Notes: a model not told the origin generated them from the sequence alone. A stretch of DNA of 64,000 nucleotides from an uncultured Oscillospiraceae bacterium (GCA_905197685.1 CAJJZS010000002.1:186001-250000); one strand, 5' to 3'. Positions 44,872 to 54,287 are shown, counted from the stretch's first letter. Translations and numbers: made by a program.

Positions 44872-45537
44872 ATGAAAAAAGAAATTCCCGCTTACAACGG
44901 AACTTTGCGCAGCCATTCTTTAAATGTGCCCTCCTGCATTTATGAATGCAGCGGAATCTGCGTTTTCGGCAGGAGGATTAAGTCACTTGTTTTTTCCACC
45001 GATGTGGCTATTATCAAAAATATCAACACCGACGCAGTGATTGCCGTTTATCCCTTTACCCCGCAGCCGCAAATTTCCCAGGCAATTATTTCTGTTTCGG
45101 ATGTGCCTGTTTTTGTGGGAGTAGGCGGAGGACTGACCTCCGGCGAGCGCTCTGTTCGTCTGGCAACCGTTGCGGAAAATCAGGGCGCATTCGGTGTTGT
45201 TGTCAATGCGCCGATTCCCTCACAGGTGATTACCGCCATCAAAAACTGTGTCGAAATTCCGGTGATTGCGACCATCGTTTCTGCCAACCAGGACATTGAA
45301 GAGCGGCTGGCTGCCGGAGCGGATATTTTAAATGTTTCCGCCGCTGCCAAAACTCCGCAAGTTGTTGCAAAAATTCGGGACAAGCACCCTAACATTCCGA
45401 TTATTGCAACCGGAGGTCCCACCGACCAAACGATTCTTGCAACCATTCAGGCAGGCGCGAATGCCGTCACCTATACTCCGCCCTCTACCGGCGAGCTGTT
45501 TGCCCAAACCATGCAGCGTTACCGCGAAACCATCTAA
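44872..45537 (+). CDS. TIM-barrel-type protein of unknown function
   Basis: 221 residues, cytoplasmic. The repeating beta/alpha pattern with Gly-rich loops (VPVFVGVGGGLTSGERSV, IPVIATIVSANQD, IPIIATGGPTDQTILATIQAGANAVTYTPPS) is that of a phosphate-binding TIM barrel such as those of nucleotide or sugar-phosphate metabolism. Clostridial homologues are usually labelled only as hydrolase; I see no motif that fixes a reaction. ATG 44872 follows AAAGGAGG. Transcribed alone and ending at a strong terminator. Confidence 0.7.
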   Translation: MKKEIPAYNGTLRSHSLNVPSCIYECSGICVFGRRIKSLVFSTDVAIIKNINTDAVIAVYPFTPQPQISQAIISVSDVPVFVGVGGGLTSGERSVRLATVAENQGAFGVVVNAPIPSQVITAIKNCVEIPVIATIVSANQDIEERLAAGADILNVSAAAKTPQVVAKIRDKHPNIPIIATGGPTDQTILATIQAGANAVTYTPPSTGELFAQTMQRYRETI

Positions 45538-45541
45538 GCGC

Positions 45542-45579
45542 AAAAAAAGAGGAACAGATTATCGCTCTGTTCCTCTTTT
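45542..45579. terminator. Bidirectional terminator
   Basis: AAAAGAGGAACAGA (to 45558) and TCTGTTCCTCTTTT (45566-45579), 7-base loop, between two converging genes. Confidence 0.9.
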
Positions 45580-45586
45580 CCTATTT

Positions 45587-45832
45587 TTACAAGATTCCCC
45601 TGCCCTGCAACATTCCCAGAATCACGCAGACAACTATCGCAACGCCGCACACTCCGATTAAAATATCAATATATTTTACTGGAACCGATTTAAAATTATC
45701 ATAAAAATTTTCTTTTATATTCTTCTGCGATTTTTCTTGTTGTTTTTTCTCCAGTTCCTGTTCGCGTTTTTCCAGTTCTTTTTCTCGTTCTTTTAAAATT
45801 TCTTCCCTTTGGGATAATTCTTTTTCGTCCAT
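45587..45832 (-). CDS. Small coiled-coil protein with C-terminal membrane anchor
   Basis: 81 residues. The first 40 are a highly charged Glu/Lys/Gln coiled coil (REEILKEREKELEKREQELE). A basic linker leads to one hydrophobic helix near the C-terminus (YIDILIGVCGVAIVVCVILGML). It should be tail-anchored with the coil in the cytoplasm. I do not recognise the family. It lies between two terminators and is transcribed alone. Confidence 0.6.
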   Translation of the reverse strand: MDEKELSQREEILKEREKELEKREQELEKKQQEKSQKNIKENFYDNFKSVPVKYIDILIGVCGVAIVVCVILGMLQGRGIL

Positions 45833-45860
45833 TTTTTTCCTTCTTTATCATTTCATTGAT

Positions 45861-45900
45861 GAAAAAGCAAAAGCAACACGAGCCTTTTCCCGTGTTGCTT
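45861..45900 (-). terminator. Terminator of the mgl operon
   Basis: AAGCAACACG (45871-45880) pairs with CGTGTTGCTT (45891-45900); on the minus strand it continues into TTGCTTTTTC. Confidence 0.8.
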
Positions 45901-45939
45901 CTACCCTAAGTATTACTCGGCAAAAATAATACTGATTGC

Positions 45940-46983
45940 TTATTTTTTCGCCAGATATTTCCGTAAATCCAAAGCAACTGCAACGATGATAACCAAGCCC
46001 TGTACAATGAAGGTGTATGCCGGGTCAACACCGAGGAACTGCAAGCAGATTTTCAAAATTTCAAATACCAGTACACCGATTAAAACGCCGCTGATTTTAC
46101 CGACACCGCCGTTGGTGGAAACGCCGCCGATAGTACAAGCTGCGATTGCTTCCAACTCATAACCGAAACCGGTTGCTGTGGATGCGCCGCCCGCTTTTGC
46201 GCCAAGCAGGAAGCCGCCCAGAGCGTACAGGATAGCAGCCAGCATATAGATGCGAATCAAGGTTGCCGCAACATTGACACCCGCAACTTCTGCTGCGCTT
46301 TCGTTTCCACCGATTGCGTACATATATTTGCCGTGACGGGTTTTATTGTAGAGGAACCACATAAACACGCCTACCACCAGCGCAAAGATTGCCAGATACG
46401 GGATTGCCCACTGCTGACCGTTTGTTGTAAACGGCAGAGGAATTTCGCCGGTAGCCATCTTGCTATAACTTGGTTTGTAACCGCCCATCGGCTGGTTTTT
46501 GGTAATAACGCTGCACAAACCGTAAACGATGGTTTGCATACCCAGAGTTGCGATAAACGGCGGAACCTTTAAGAATGCGATAACGCAGCCGTTGATAATA
46601 CCGAATACTGCGCAAATCAGCAGAACCGCAATCAGACCACCGACAACCGGGATATCCGGCAGCCACGGAAGCATACGGCTTGCATAGTCAACACGCTGAA
46701 GCATCAGCGCTGCCAGACAAGCGGAAAGACCTACCATGCGTCCTGCGGAAAGGTCGGTACCCTTTGTAATCAAACAGCCCGATACACCGCACGCGATGAT
46801 GAAACGCGGTGATACGTTGATAATCAGATTTTTAAAGTTATTAAAGCTGAAAAAGTTTTCGGTAAAGATTCCCACGCCGACTGCCAGCAACAGAATCAAA
46901 ATAATGATTGCATTGTTGGACAAAAAGTTGAAAACCGACTTTTTGGTAATCGCTTTGCTTTTTACGAGAACCTGTTCTTCCAT
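45940..46983 (-). CDS. mglC: Galactose/methyl-galactoside ABC transporter permease
   Basis: 347 residues, about ten membrane helices, of the RbsC/MglC permease family (GTDLSAGRMVGLSACLAALML, AIGGNESAAEVAGVNV, EAIAACTIGGVSTNGGVG). It forms the channel for sugars delivered by MglB. The family also includes ribose and other sugar permeases; the galactose call rests on MglB. It is the last gene of mglB-mglA-mglC and follows mglA by 14 bases. Confidence 0.87.
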   Translation of the reverse strand: MEEQVLVKSKAITKKSVFNFLSNNAIIILILLLAVGVGIFTENFFSFNNFKNLIINVSPRFIIACGVSGCLITKGTDLSAGRMVGLSACLAALMLQRVDYASRMLPWLPDIPVVGGLIAVLLICAVFGIINGCVIAFLKVPPFIATLGMQTIVYGLCSVITKNQPMGGYKPSYSKMATGEIPLPFTTNGQQWAIPYLAIFALVVGVFMWFLYNKTRHGKYMYAIGGNESAAEVAGVNVAATLIRIYMLAAILYALGGFLLGAKAGGASTATGFGYELEAIAACTIGGVSTNGGVGKISGVLIGVLVFEILKICLQFLGVDPAYTFIVQGLVIIVAVALDLRKYLAKK

Positions 46984-46997
46984 ACTCTATTTCCCCC

Positions 46998-48509
46998 TTA
47001 CTCAAATTTGGTTGCCAATTCCATAATATTTTCCTGGTTTGCCTTGTCTCCGTCGATAAATCCGGTCACTCTGCCGTCGCACATTACCATAATTCGGTCG
47101 GACATACCAATCAATTCGCTCATTTCGGAAGAAATCATGATGATTGATTTTCCCTGGCGCGCAAGCTCGGCAATAATGCAGTAGATTTCGTATTTTGCTC
47201 CGACGTCGATGCCTCGGGTCGGCTCGTCCAGAATGAAAACATCCGGGTCATTTGCCAACCAACGGCTGATTAAAACTTTCTGCTGGTTTCCTCCCGACAA
47301 AGACTGAATCAGTGTCTTGGAAGAAGGTGTTTTAATCGACAATTTCGCAACGTTATCCTGCACCAGTTTTTCAATCTTTTTATCATCCAGCATAATGCCG
47401 CCGACCAAATACTGGTTCAAAGATGCGATAGACACGTTATCCGCAATCGACAGAACCCCTAAAATACCGGTCGCTCTTCGGTCCTCGGTCAGCATCGCAA
47501 TTCCTTTTTTAATCGCGTCGGCAGGTCGATTTACACTGATTTCCTGTCCGCCGTACCGGATATGTCCCTTGCTGTGGTTTCGCAGACCAAACAGACCTTC
47601 CATCAGCTCGGTACGCTGCGCGCCTACCAATCCCGCAACACCCAGAATCTCACCTTTTCTGACATTGAATGTAACATTACGGAAACTTCTCGGGTTAATT
47701 GAGGTAAAATCTTCCACCTCAAAAACAACATCGCCCGGAACATTGCTGCGCTTTGGATACAGGTTTGTCAGTTCTCTGCCTACCATTTTTGTAATGATGG
47801 TATCGATATCCAGCTCTTTTGCCGGCCATGTTCCGATATACTGACCGTCTCTCATGATGGTAACTTCATCGGAAATCCGAAGAATTTCGTCCATTTTATG
47901 GCTGATATATACAATCGCAACACCTTTGCTGCGAAGTTCGTTTATAATTGTAAACAACGCTTCCACCTCTGAAGCTGTCAGAGATGAAGTTGGTTCGTCC
48001 AAAATTAAAACCTTACAGTCTGCCGAAACTGCCTTTGCAATCTCTACCAGCTGCATCTGGGAAACGCTCAGTGTACCCAATTTTGCTTTCGGGTCAAAGT
48101 CCAAATGAACCTCTTTTAAAACACGAGCTGCATCCTCATACATTTTTTTGTGGTCGATGATTTTCACCGGTCCCACACTTTTTAAAGGATAACGACCCAC
48201 ATAGATATTTTCTCCGATACTGCGCTCCGGAATCGGCTGCAACTCCTGATGCACCATCGCGATTCCTTTGTGCAGAGCGTCTAAGGGGTTCAAGATTTTT
48301 ATTTTTTCCCCTTCATAGTACAGCTCGCCTTCATCCATACGATAAATGCCGAACATACATTTCATCAGTGTGGATTTTCCGGCGCCGTTTTCACCCATTA
48401 ACGCGTGTACTGTACCCGGGCGCAATTTCAGTTGCGCATGATCCAACGCTTTTACACCCGGAAAGGTTTTGACAACATCACGCATTTCCAAACGATATTC
48501 AGACAACAC
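46998..48509 (-). CDS. mglA: Galactose/methyl-galactoside ABC transporter ATP-binding protein
   Basis: 503 residues from GTG 48509 (a TTG three bases on would also fit the GGGGG ribosome site). It has two fused ABC domains, as usual for sugar importers of this class. The first is complete: Walker A GENGAGKST, signature LSVSQMQLVEIAKAV, Walker B LILDEPTSS. The second keeps the signature LSGGNQQKVLISRWL and Walker B FILDEPTRG but has a changed Walker A (GLVGAQRTE), the normal state for the degenerate half in this family. It is located between mglB, from which a terminator-like hairpin separates it, and mglC. Confidence 0.9.
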   Translation of the reverse strand: MLSEYRLEMRDVVKTFPGVKALDHAQLKLRPGTVHALMGENGAGKSTLMKCMFGIYRMDEGELYYEGEKIKILNPLDALHKGIAMVHQELQPIPERSIGENIYVGRYPLKSVGPVKIIDHKKMYEDAARVLKEVHLDFDPKAKLGTLSVSQMQLVEIAKAVSADCKVLILDEPTSSLTASEVEALFTIINELRSKGVAIVYISHKMDEILRISDEVTIMRDGQYIGTWPAKELDIDTIITKMVGRELTNLYPKRSNVPGDVVFEVEDFTSINPRSFRNVTFNVRKGEILGVAGLVGAQRTELMEGLFGLRNHSKGHIRYGGQEISVNRPADAIKKGIAMLTEDRRATGILGVLSIADNVSIASLNQYLVGGIMLDDKKIEKLVQDNVAKLSIKTPSSKTLIQSLSGGNQQKVLISRWLANDPDVFILDEPTRGIDVGAKYEIYCIIAELARQGKSIIMISSEMSELIGMSDRIMVMCDGRVTGFIDGDKANQENIMELATKFE

Positions 48510-48603
48510 CCTTGCCCCCTTCTCATCAATATTTTTGTTTGTTTTTGTTTTCCGAAACCATAAAAGCAAAAACAAACAATCGTTTCATTCTTTTTTCAGA
48601 AAA

Positions 48604-48636
48604 AGGGTGCGTATGCGCCCCACGCACACGCACCCT
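48604..48636 (-). terminator. Intra-operon hairpin between mglB and mglA
   Basis: AGGGTGCGTATGCG (48604-48617) and CGCACACGCACCCT (48623-48636) form a 14-bp stem with one mismatch and a 5-base loop, followed on the minus strand by TTTTTCTG. It would let mglB mRNA exceed mglAC mRNA. Confidence 0.8.
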
Positions 48637-48671
48637 CCGCTTTTACTCTTTTTCGCTTTCAGCCGTTTGAT

Positions 48672-49757
48672 TTATTTCATGAAATCAGATACGTTGTCTG
48701 CTGTAACTTTTACATAGTCAACATATACGGACTGTTCGCCTTCTGCATAGGTTTTTCCGCCGAGCAGCTCTTCCATACAGGAGATTGCTTTTTCAGCCTG
48801 GCTCTGCGCGTCATTCAGAACAGTACCGGTCATGGTGCCTGCTTTTACTGCGTCCAGAGCTGCATCCAGAGCGTCAACGCCTACCAGGTAGATATCTTTG
48901 CCTACGGTGCGACCTGCTGCTTTGATTGCTTCCAGAGCGCCGAGAGCCATTGCATCGTTGTTGCAGAATACAACTTCTACTTTATCGCCGAACTGAGAAA
49001 GGTCGTTTGCGCAGATTTCCTGACCTTTGTTCTGGTCCCAGTCACCACGGGTGAGGTTGAGCTGTTCTACTTCCATACCTGCATCGGTCAGAGCTTTTAC
49101 AGAGTATTCTGTACGCAGTTTTGCGTCGATGTTTTCCGGGTCGCCCTGAATCATGATGTAAGAAACTTTGCCATCGCCGTTGATGTCGCCTTTATTTTCT
49201 GTTTCCAGAATCAGCTCGCCCTGGAAAGTACCGGACTGAGCAGCGTCACAGCCAACATATACGCATTTGTTGTATGGAGCCATATCTTCCGCAGTCGGTT
49301 CGCGGTTGATGATAACGGTCGGGATGTTTGCGCTTTGTACAGCGGCAATGGTGGTTGCCATCGCACTCGGCATTACCGGGTTGATGATCAGAGCGTCCAC
49401 ACCCTGTGTGATGAAGGTGTTAATCTGCTCGGTTTGTTTTGCCTGGTCGTTGTTGCCGTCTACAACGGTAACTTCGTAACCTTTGTCTTTAAGCATGGTT
49501 TCCAGCGCGTTGCGGTAGGTGGTCATAAAGTTATCGTCGAATTTGTAGATACAAACACCGACTTTGCCGCCGGCAGGAACCTCGGCTTCTACCTTTTCAG
49601 CGTCTTCTTTTGCTTTTTCTTCCGGTTTTTCTTCTTCAACCTGGGTTTCTTCTTTCTGTTCTTCTTTTGGCTGTTCTTCGGTTTCAGCGGAACCGCCGCA
49701 GGCAACCATAGAGAATGCCATACAGCCTGCCAAAATCAGGGCAAGAATCTTTTTCAT
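48672..49757 (-). CDS. mglB: Galactose-binding lipoprotein of the mgl ABC importer
   Basis: 361 residues from ATG 49757 (AGGAGAGA upstream). The signal peptide ends SMVAC, a lipobox, followed by a long Glu/Lys-rich spacer and a periplasmic-binding-protein type I domain (KVGVCIYKFDDNFMTTYRNAL, AQSGTFQGELIL, VFCNNDAMALGALEAIK, YLVGVDALDAALDAV). IYKFDDNFM and the Ca-loop-like DINGDGKVSY are typical of galactose/glucose-binding MglB proteins. It is the first gene of the operon. Confidence 0.9.
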   Translation of the reverse strand: MKKILALILAGCMAFSMVACGGSAETEEQPKEEQKEETQVEEEKPEEKAKEDAEKVEAEVPAGGKVGVCIYKFDDNFMTTYRNALETMLKDKGYEVTVVDGNNDQAKQTEQINTFITQGVDALIINPVMPSAMATTIAAVQSANIPTVIINREPTAEDMAPYNKCVYVGCDAAQSGTFQGELILETENKGDINGDGKVSYIMIQGDPENIDAKLRTEYSVKALTDAGMEVEQLNLTRGDWDQNKGQEICANDLSQFGDKVEVVFCNNDAMALGALEAIKAAGRTVGKDIYLVGVDALDAALDAVKAGTMTGTVLNDAQSQAEKAISCMEELLGGKTYAEGEQSVYVDYVKVTADNVSDFMK

Positions 49758-49866
49758 TGGAAATCTCTCCTTTTGTTGTGTAACAGCTTTTTCGTCCTTG
49801 TTTTTTGACAAAATCCAAAACACGCTGTTTAGATTGGAGCATGGATATTCCATACTCTTCGTGAAC

Positions 49867-49895
49867 AGGATAACATTTTTTTGGATAAAAGTCAA
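49867..49895 (-). promoter_or_regulatory. mglB: mgl operon promoter
   Basis: -35 TTGACT (49890-49895), 17-base spacer, -10 TATCCT (49867-49872), giving a leader of about 100 bases to mglB. Confidence 0.7.
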
Positions 49896-50453
49896 TAAAA
49901 AAAGGCGGTGTCTTTCTTTTTTTTATTTACTTTATCCAACTATTGTGAAAGCTCACGAATTATCTGCTTTCTTTTTGTTAGTATTTTACTATTGATTTTG
50001 CAAAAATAAATCAATACTTCCAGATTACATTTCATAAACACGCGCCTCCTTTATCAATTTTACCCATACCTCTTAGCGCAAAAAACAAAGAAAGCGCTCT
50101 TTTGCCTCGGTAAAAGTTTTGTTTTCTTTTTCCTTGTTTTGTACAAATTGTCAACTTTTTTCTAAAATCCTCTGTTTTTTCCTTGAAAGGAAAGATTCTT
50201 TTTCACACCGTATTTTGAAAAAACAAGTCCTGTGTGTTACCAAAATCAAGCGAAATACAAAACCCAAACAACAAAAAAAGGGGACGCTTATTCTTATCCT
50301 GTCTTATAAAAGTCGCTTTATTATGGTAATTTACTATTATATCACCTTGATTTCAAAATAAATTTTTGTGAAATTTTACCGTCAATTTGTACAGATAAGC
50401 CTATATCAGTTTAAAAAGAATGGCAAAATCATCATGCAAAATGCGGTTTTTGT
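49896..50453. other. Divergent intergenic region between mgl and hut promoters
   Basis: About 560 AT-rich bases with no coding frame I can support. GAAAGCGCTCTTTT at 50090-50103 resembles a catabolite (CcpA/LacI-family) operator, but it is about 200 bases from the mgl promoter and 350 from the hut promoter, so its role is doubtful. Confidence 0.4.
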
Positions 50454-50580
50454 TTGACACGCACTGTTCTATCTGCTATCTTAAATATTAAGGAGAGCGG
50501 GCAGATTTTTAAAGGGGATTTTTTCTCCGACATCTCCCTGCTCAAACTCTATTTTATTTTTTTAAAAAGGTGCGTGTCAA
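50454..50580 (+). promoter_or_regulatory. hutH: hut operon promoter, leader hairpin and flanking inverted repeat
   Basis: -35 TTGACA (50454-50459) and -10 TATCTT (50477-50482) with a 17-base spacer. The leader (from about 50489) folds GAGCGGGCAGA (50495-50505) with TCTCCCTGCTC (50533-50543) and an inner GGGGA/TCTCC stem, followed by a U-rich stretch at 50551-50563. A perfect inverted repeat, TTGACACGCAC (50454-50464) and GTGCGTGTCAA (50570-50580), covers the -35 box and the ribosome site. Confidence 0.65.
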
Positions 50581-50582
50581 CT

Positions 50583-52151
50583 ATGATGATGAATCCTTCC
50601 TCTGTCAGAGAAGTTGTGATTGACGGTCACAGCTTAACAATCGAAAGCTTTTTGGCAGTTACCAGATTCGGCGCAAAAGTTTCCGTTTCCCCACAGGCTT
50701 TGGAAACAATGCAGAAATCCCGCGCGCTTGCGGAAAAAATTGCTTCCGAAAAAAGAGTTGCTTACGGCATTACCACCGGCTTCGGTGACTTTGCAAAGGT
50801 CGCTGTTCCGGAAGAAATGTCCAATACTCTCTCCACCAACCTTATTTTAAGCCATTGTACCGCTACCGGCGACCCATATCCGGAAGAGGTGGTTCGCGGT
50901 ATGCTTCTGCTGCGCGCCAACGCTTTGTGCGGCGGCGTTTCCGGCGTTCGTCCGCTGTTGGTGGAAATGATGGTGGAAATGCTCAACAAGGGCGTTCATC
51001 CTGTTGTTCCTCAGAAAGGTTCTCTGGGCGCTTCCGGCGACCTTGCTCCTCTGGCACACATGACCTTGCCGATGCTTGGAAAAGGCAGAGCGGTTTATCA
51101 GGGCGTTGAAATGGACGGAAAGGACGCGATGGAAAAAGCGAGAATCCAACCTTTGGAAACTCTGGTATACAAAGAGGGACTTGGCATGACAAACGGAACC
51201 TGCACAATGACCTCGGTGGGAACCCTTGCATGGTACGACACTTTCTGCGCAGCTCAGCTTGCCGATGTCATCGGTTCGATGACTTTGGAAGCGCTGACCG
51301 GTCTGCTCAACGCTTTTGACGAGCGGGTTCAGGCTGTCAGAGGACAAAGAGGTCAGTTTAAGGTTGCCAAAAACTTCCGCCTGCTCACAGAAGGCTCGGA
51401 AATTCTTTCCAACTGCCAGAAAGACCGCGTTCAGGACGCTTACTCGCTGCGTTGCATTCCGCAGGTACACGGAGCCATCCGAGACGCTTTGGATTATGTA
51501 AGAGATAAAATTGAAATTGAATTAAACGCAGTTACCGACAACCCGCTGCTCTTCCCGGACGGCGAAGAGGTTATCTCCGGCGGAAACTTCCACGGAGAAC
51601 CGATGGCGCTTGCTTTTGACTTTATGGGAATCGCCTGCTCGGAAATTGCCGATATTTCCGAACGACGCACCGAGCGCATGGTCAATGCCGCTCTTTCCAA
51701 CGGACTTACCCCCTTCCTCACTACCGAAGGCGGCGTAAACTCGGGATATATGATTGTCCAGTACTCCGCAGCTTCGATGGTTTCCGAAAACAAGGTGCTG
51801 GCTCATCCTGCAAGCGTTGACTCGATTCCTTCCTCCGCAAACCAGGAGGATATGGTTTCCATGGGAACAACCGCAGCAAGAAAAGCCGGCTGGATTGTGC
51901 AGAATACCCTTTCCGTTCTTGCCGACGAGCTGCTGACTGCCTGCCAGGCAATCGACATTCGCCGCAGACTGAACACCCACGGTCAGGGCATCTCCCCGGT
52001 TCACCAGAAGGTATTCGACCGCGTGCGTAAGGACGCCGCTTTCTATGAAACCGACCGCGAACTGTGGCAGGATATCAAAGCTGTGGAACAGTTGGTTCGC
52101 AACGGCGAATTGTTAAGCATCGTTGCTCAAACCGTTCCCGATTTTGAATAA
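50583..52151 (+). CDS. hutH: Histidine ammonia-lyase
   Basis: 522 residues from ATG 50583; the next two codons are also ATG, so the exact start is open. It removes ammonia from L-histidine to give urocanate. The active-site Ala-Ser-Gly that becomes the MIO electrophile is in GSLGASGDLAPLAHM, and the catalytic Tyr region is YGITTGFGDF. Other family motifs are NGTCTMTS, LRCIPQVHGAIRD, NFHGEPMAL and QEDMVSMGT. It is the first gene of hutH-hutU-ftcD-hutI-fchA, all plus strand. Confidence 0.95.
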   Translation: MMMNPSSVREVVIDGHSLTIESFLAVTRFGAKVSVSPQALETMQKSRALAEKIASEKRVAYGITTGFGDFAKVAVPEEMSNTLSTNLILSHCTATGDPYPEEVVRGMLLLRANALCGGVSGVRPLLVEMMVEMLNKGVHPVVPQKGSLGASGDLAPLAHMTLPMLGKGRAVYQGVEMDGKDAMEKARIQPLETLVYKEGLGMTNGTCTMTSVGTLAWYDTFCAAQLADVIGSMTLEALTGLLNAFDERVQAVRGQRGQFKVAKNFRLLTEGSEILSNCQKDRVQDAYSLRCIPQVHGAIRDALDYVRDKIEIELNAVTDNPLLFPDGEEVISGGNFHGEPMALAFDFMGIACSEIADISERRTERMVNAALSNGLTPFLTTEGGVNSGYMIVQYSAASMVSENKVLAHPASVDSIPSSANQEDMVSMGTTAARKAGWIVQNTLSVLADELLTACQAIDIRRRLNTHGQGISPVHQKVFDRVRKDAAFYETDRELWQDIKAVEQLVRNGELLSIVAQTVPDFE

Positions 52152-52197
52152 TGCCGATTTATTTATGTTTTAAATACTCAACAGGAGGTTTTTATCT

Positions 52198-54216
52198 ATG
52201 GATTACAAACCGGAAGAAGCGATGATGATCAAGTTGGATTATGAATTGCCAGAGTATCCGACCTTTGAAGAAGGAATTCGGAGAGCTCCGAGAAGAGAAT
52301 CTCACTTGTCGGAAGCTGACAAAGCGCTTGCCATCAAAAACGCGCTGCGCTACATCCATCCGGACCATCATGAACAGATGGCGATGGAATTTGCGCAGGA
52401 ATTGGAGGAACACGGCAGAATTTACGGCTACCGTTTCCGTCCGCAGGGCAAGCTGCACGGAAAACCAATCGACGAATATAAGGGAAACTGCATTGAGGGC
52501 AAGGCTTTCCAGGTTATGATTGACAACAACCTTGATTTTGACGTTGCTCTTTATCCTTACGAGCTGACAACCTACGGAGAAACCGGTCAGGTTTGCCAGA
52601 ACTGGATGCAGTATCGCCTGATTAAAAAATATCTGGAAGTTTTAACCGATGACCAGACCCTGGTTGTAGAATCCGGTCATCCGCTCGGATTGTTTAAGTC
52701 CCACAAAACCTCCCCACGCGTTATCATCACCAACGGCTTGATGATTGGTATGTTCGATAACCAGCAGGCATTCAACCGCGCTGCCGCTTTAGGCGTTGCA
52801 AACTATGGTCAGATGACTGCCGGCGGCTGGATGTACATCGGTCCTCAGGGCATTGTACACGGAACTTTCAATACCCTGCTCAATGCGGGACGCTTGGTTC
52901 TCGGCGTGCCGAAAGATGGCAACCTTGCAGGTAAATTGTATGTTACCTCCGGTTTGGGCGGTATGTCCGGCGCGCAGGGCAAAGCTGCGGATATTGCGGG
53001 CGCCGCCTCCATTATCGCAGAGGTTGATATTTCCCGCATCATGACCCGCTACACACAGGGTTGGGTCGATAAATATACCGACAGTCTGGAAGAAGCTCTT
53101 GCGTGGGCTTTGCAGGCTCAGAAAGACAAACAGCCGTGCGCCGTTGCTTACCACGGCAACGTTGTAGACCTGCTGGAATATCTGCTGGAAAAAGACGTTC
53201 ACGTTGACCTTCTTTCCGACCAGACTTCCTGCCATGTTCCGTATGACGGCGGTTACTGCCCACAGGGATTGACCTTTGAGCAGCGCACCGAAATGCTGGA
53301 TAAAGATCCGGAACACTTTAAAGAACTGGTAAACAAAACCCTGCGCCATCACTATGAGTTAATCTGCAAACTGCATGACAAAGGAACCTACTTCTTCGAT
53401 TACGGAAACAGCTTCCTGAAAGCCGTTTACGATGCTGGCGTTCCGGAAATCTGCAAGAACGGGCACGACGAAGTAGACGGATTTGTGTTCCCGTCCTATG
53501 TTGAAGATATTCTGGGTCCGTGCCTGTTCGATTACGGCTACGGTCCGTTCCGTTGGTGCTGCCTGTCCGGCAAACCGGAAGATTTGGATGCAACCGATGC
53601 TGCCGCGATGGAATGTATCGATCCGAATGCTCGTTATCAGGACCGCGACAACTGGGTTTGGGTTCGCGATGCAAAGAAAAACAAACTGGTTGTCGGTACA
53701 CAGTGTCGTATCCTGTATCAGGACGCATACGGAAGAACCAAGATTGCGCTGAAATTTAACGAAATGGTTCGTCAGGGAAAAATCGGTCCGGTTATGCTCG
53801 GACGCGATCACCACGATACCTCCGGCACCGACTCCACCTTCCGCGAAACCTCCAACATCAAGGACGGTTCCAACATCATGGCAGATATGGCGGTTCAGTG
53901 CTTTGCCGGAAACTGCGCGCGCGGCATGAGCCTTGTTGCTCTGCACAATGGCGGCGGAACCGGTATCGGAAAAGCAATCAACGGCGGTTTCGGCATGGTT
54001 CTGGACGGTTCTGCCCACGTTGACGAAATCCTGAAAGTTTCGATGATTTGGGACGTTATGAGCGGCGTTGCCCGTCGTTCCTGGGCAAGAAACGAACACT
54101 CTATCGAAACCTGCGTTGAGTTTAACCAATCTCATCCGGGTCAGTATCATGTTACCCTGCCGTATATCGCAGACGACGAAATCGTTGAAAAAGCGGTAAA
54201 GAGCATGAAAAACTAA
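52198..54216 (+). CDS. hutU: Urocanate hydratase, long form
   Basis: 672 residues, the long type (about 670-680 residues) found in Clostridia, Fusobacteria and eukaryotes, rather than the 550-residue Bacillus/Pseudomonas type. It hydrates urocanate to imidazolonepropionate using tightly bound NAD. Motifs: QTLVVESGHPLGLFKSH, GGWMYIGPQGIVHGTF, TSGLGGMSGAQGKA (nucleotide loop), DQTSCHVPYDGGY, GYGPFRWCCLSG with the conserved Cys region, and NGGGTGIGKAINGG. The ribosome site AGGAGG is 9 bases upstream. A 365-base non-coding stretch with structured repeats separates it from ftcD. Confidence 0.95.
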   Translation: MDYKPEEAMMIKLDYELPEYPTFEEGIRRAPRRESHLSEADKALAIKNALRYIHPDHHEQMAMEFAQELEEHGRIYGYRFRPQGKLHGKPIDEYKGNCIEGKAFQVMIDNNLDFDVALYPYELTTYGETGQVCQNWMQYRLIKKYLEVLTDDQTLVVESGHPLGLFKSHKTSPRVIITNGLMIGMFDNQQAFNRAAALGVANYGQMTAGGWMYIGPQGIVHGTFNTLLNAGRLVLGVPKDGNLAGKLYVTSGLGGMSGAQGKAADIAGAASIIAEVDISRIMTRYTQGWVDKYTDSLEEALAWALQAQKDKQPCAVAYHGNVVDLLEYLLEKDVHVDLLSDQTSCHVPYDGGYCPQGLTFEQRTEMLDKDPEHFKELVNKTLRHHYELICKLHDKGTYFFDYGNSFLKAVYDAGVPEICKNGHDEVDGFVFPSYVEDILGPCLFDYGYGPFRWCCLSGKPEDLDATDAAAMECIDPNARYQDRDNWVWVRDAKKNKLVVGTQCRILYQDAYGRTKIALKFNEMVRQGKIGPVMLGRDHHDTSGTDSTFRETSNIKDGSNIMADMAVQCFAGNCARGMSLVALHNGGGTGIGKAINGGFGMVLDGSAHVDEILKVSMIWDVMSGVARRSWARNEHSIETCVEFNQSHPGQYHVTLPYIADDEIVEKAVKSMKN

Positions 54217-54240
54217 CAGTCCGAACACTTGCTCCGTTTG

Positions 54241-54274
54241 AGGGGAAGTACCTCAAAAGCAGGGTACTTCCCTT
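54241..54274 (+). terminator. Hairpin downstream of hutU (weak terminator or processing site)
   Basis: GGGGAAGTACC (54242-54252) pairs with GGGTACTTCCC (from 54262); the loop is TCAAAAGCA. There is no strong U tail, so full termination is unlikely and the rest of the operon can be read through. Confidence 0.6.
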
Positions 54275-54287
54275 CCATGTAAAATAA

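Noticed and set aside
50090..50103. CcpA (cre) operator for mgl or hut
   Set aside because: GAAAGCGCTCTTTT has a partial match only and is 200-350 bases from both promoters; kept as a note, not as a called site.
50495..50563. HutP-type antiterminator in the hut leader
   Set aside because: A hairpin with U-rich tail is present, but the spaced UAG triplets that HutP binds are absent and no hutP is in the operon.
53359..54228. 289-codon open frame antisense to hutU
   Set aside because: Shadow of the urocanase gene; no independent coding evidence.
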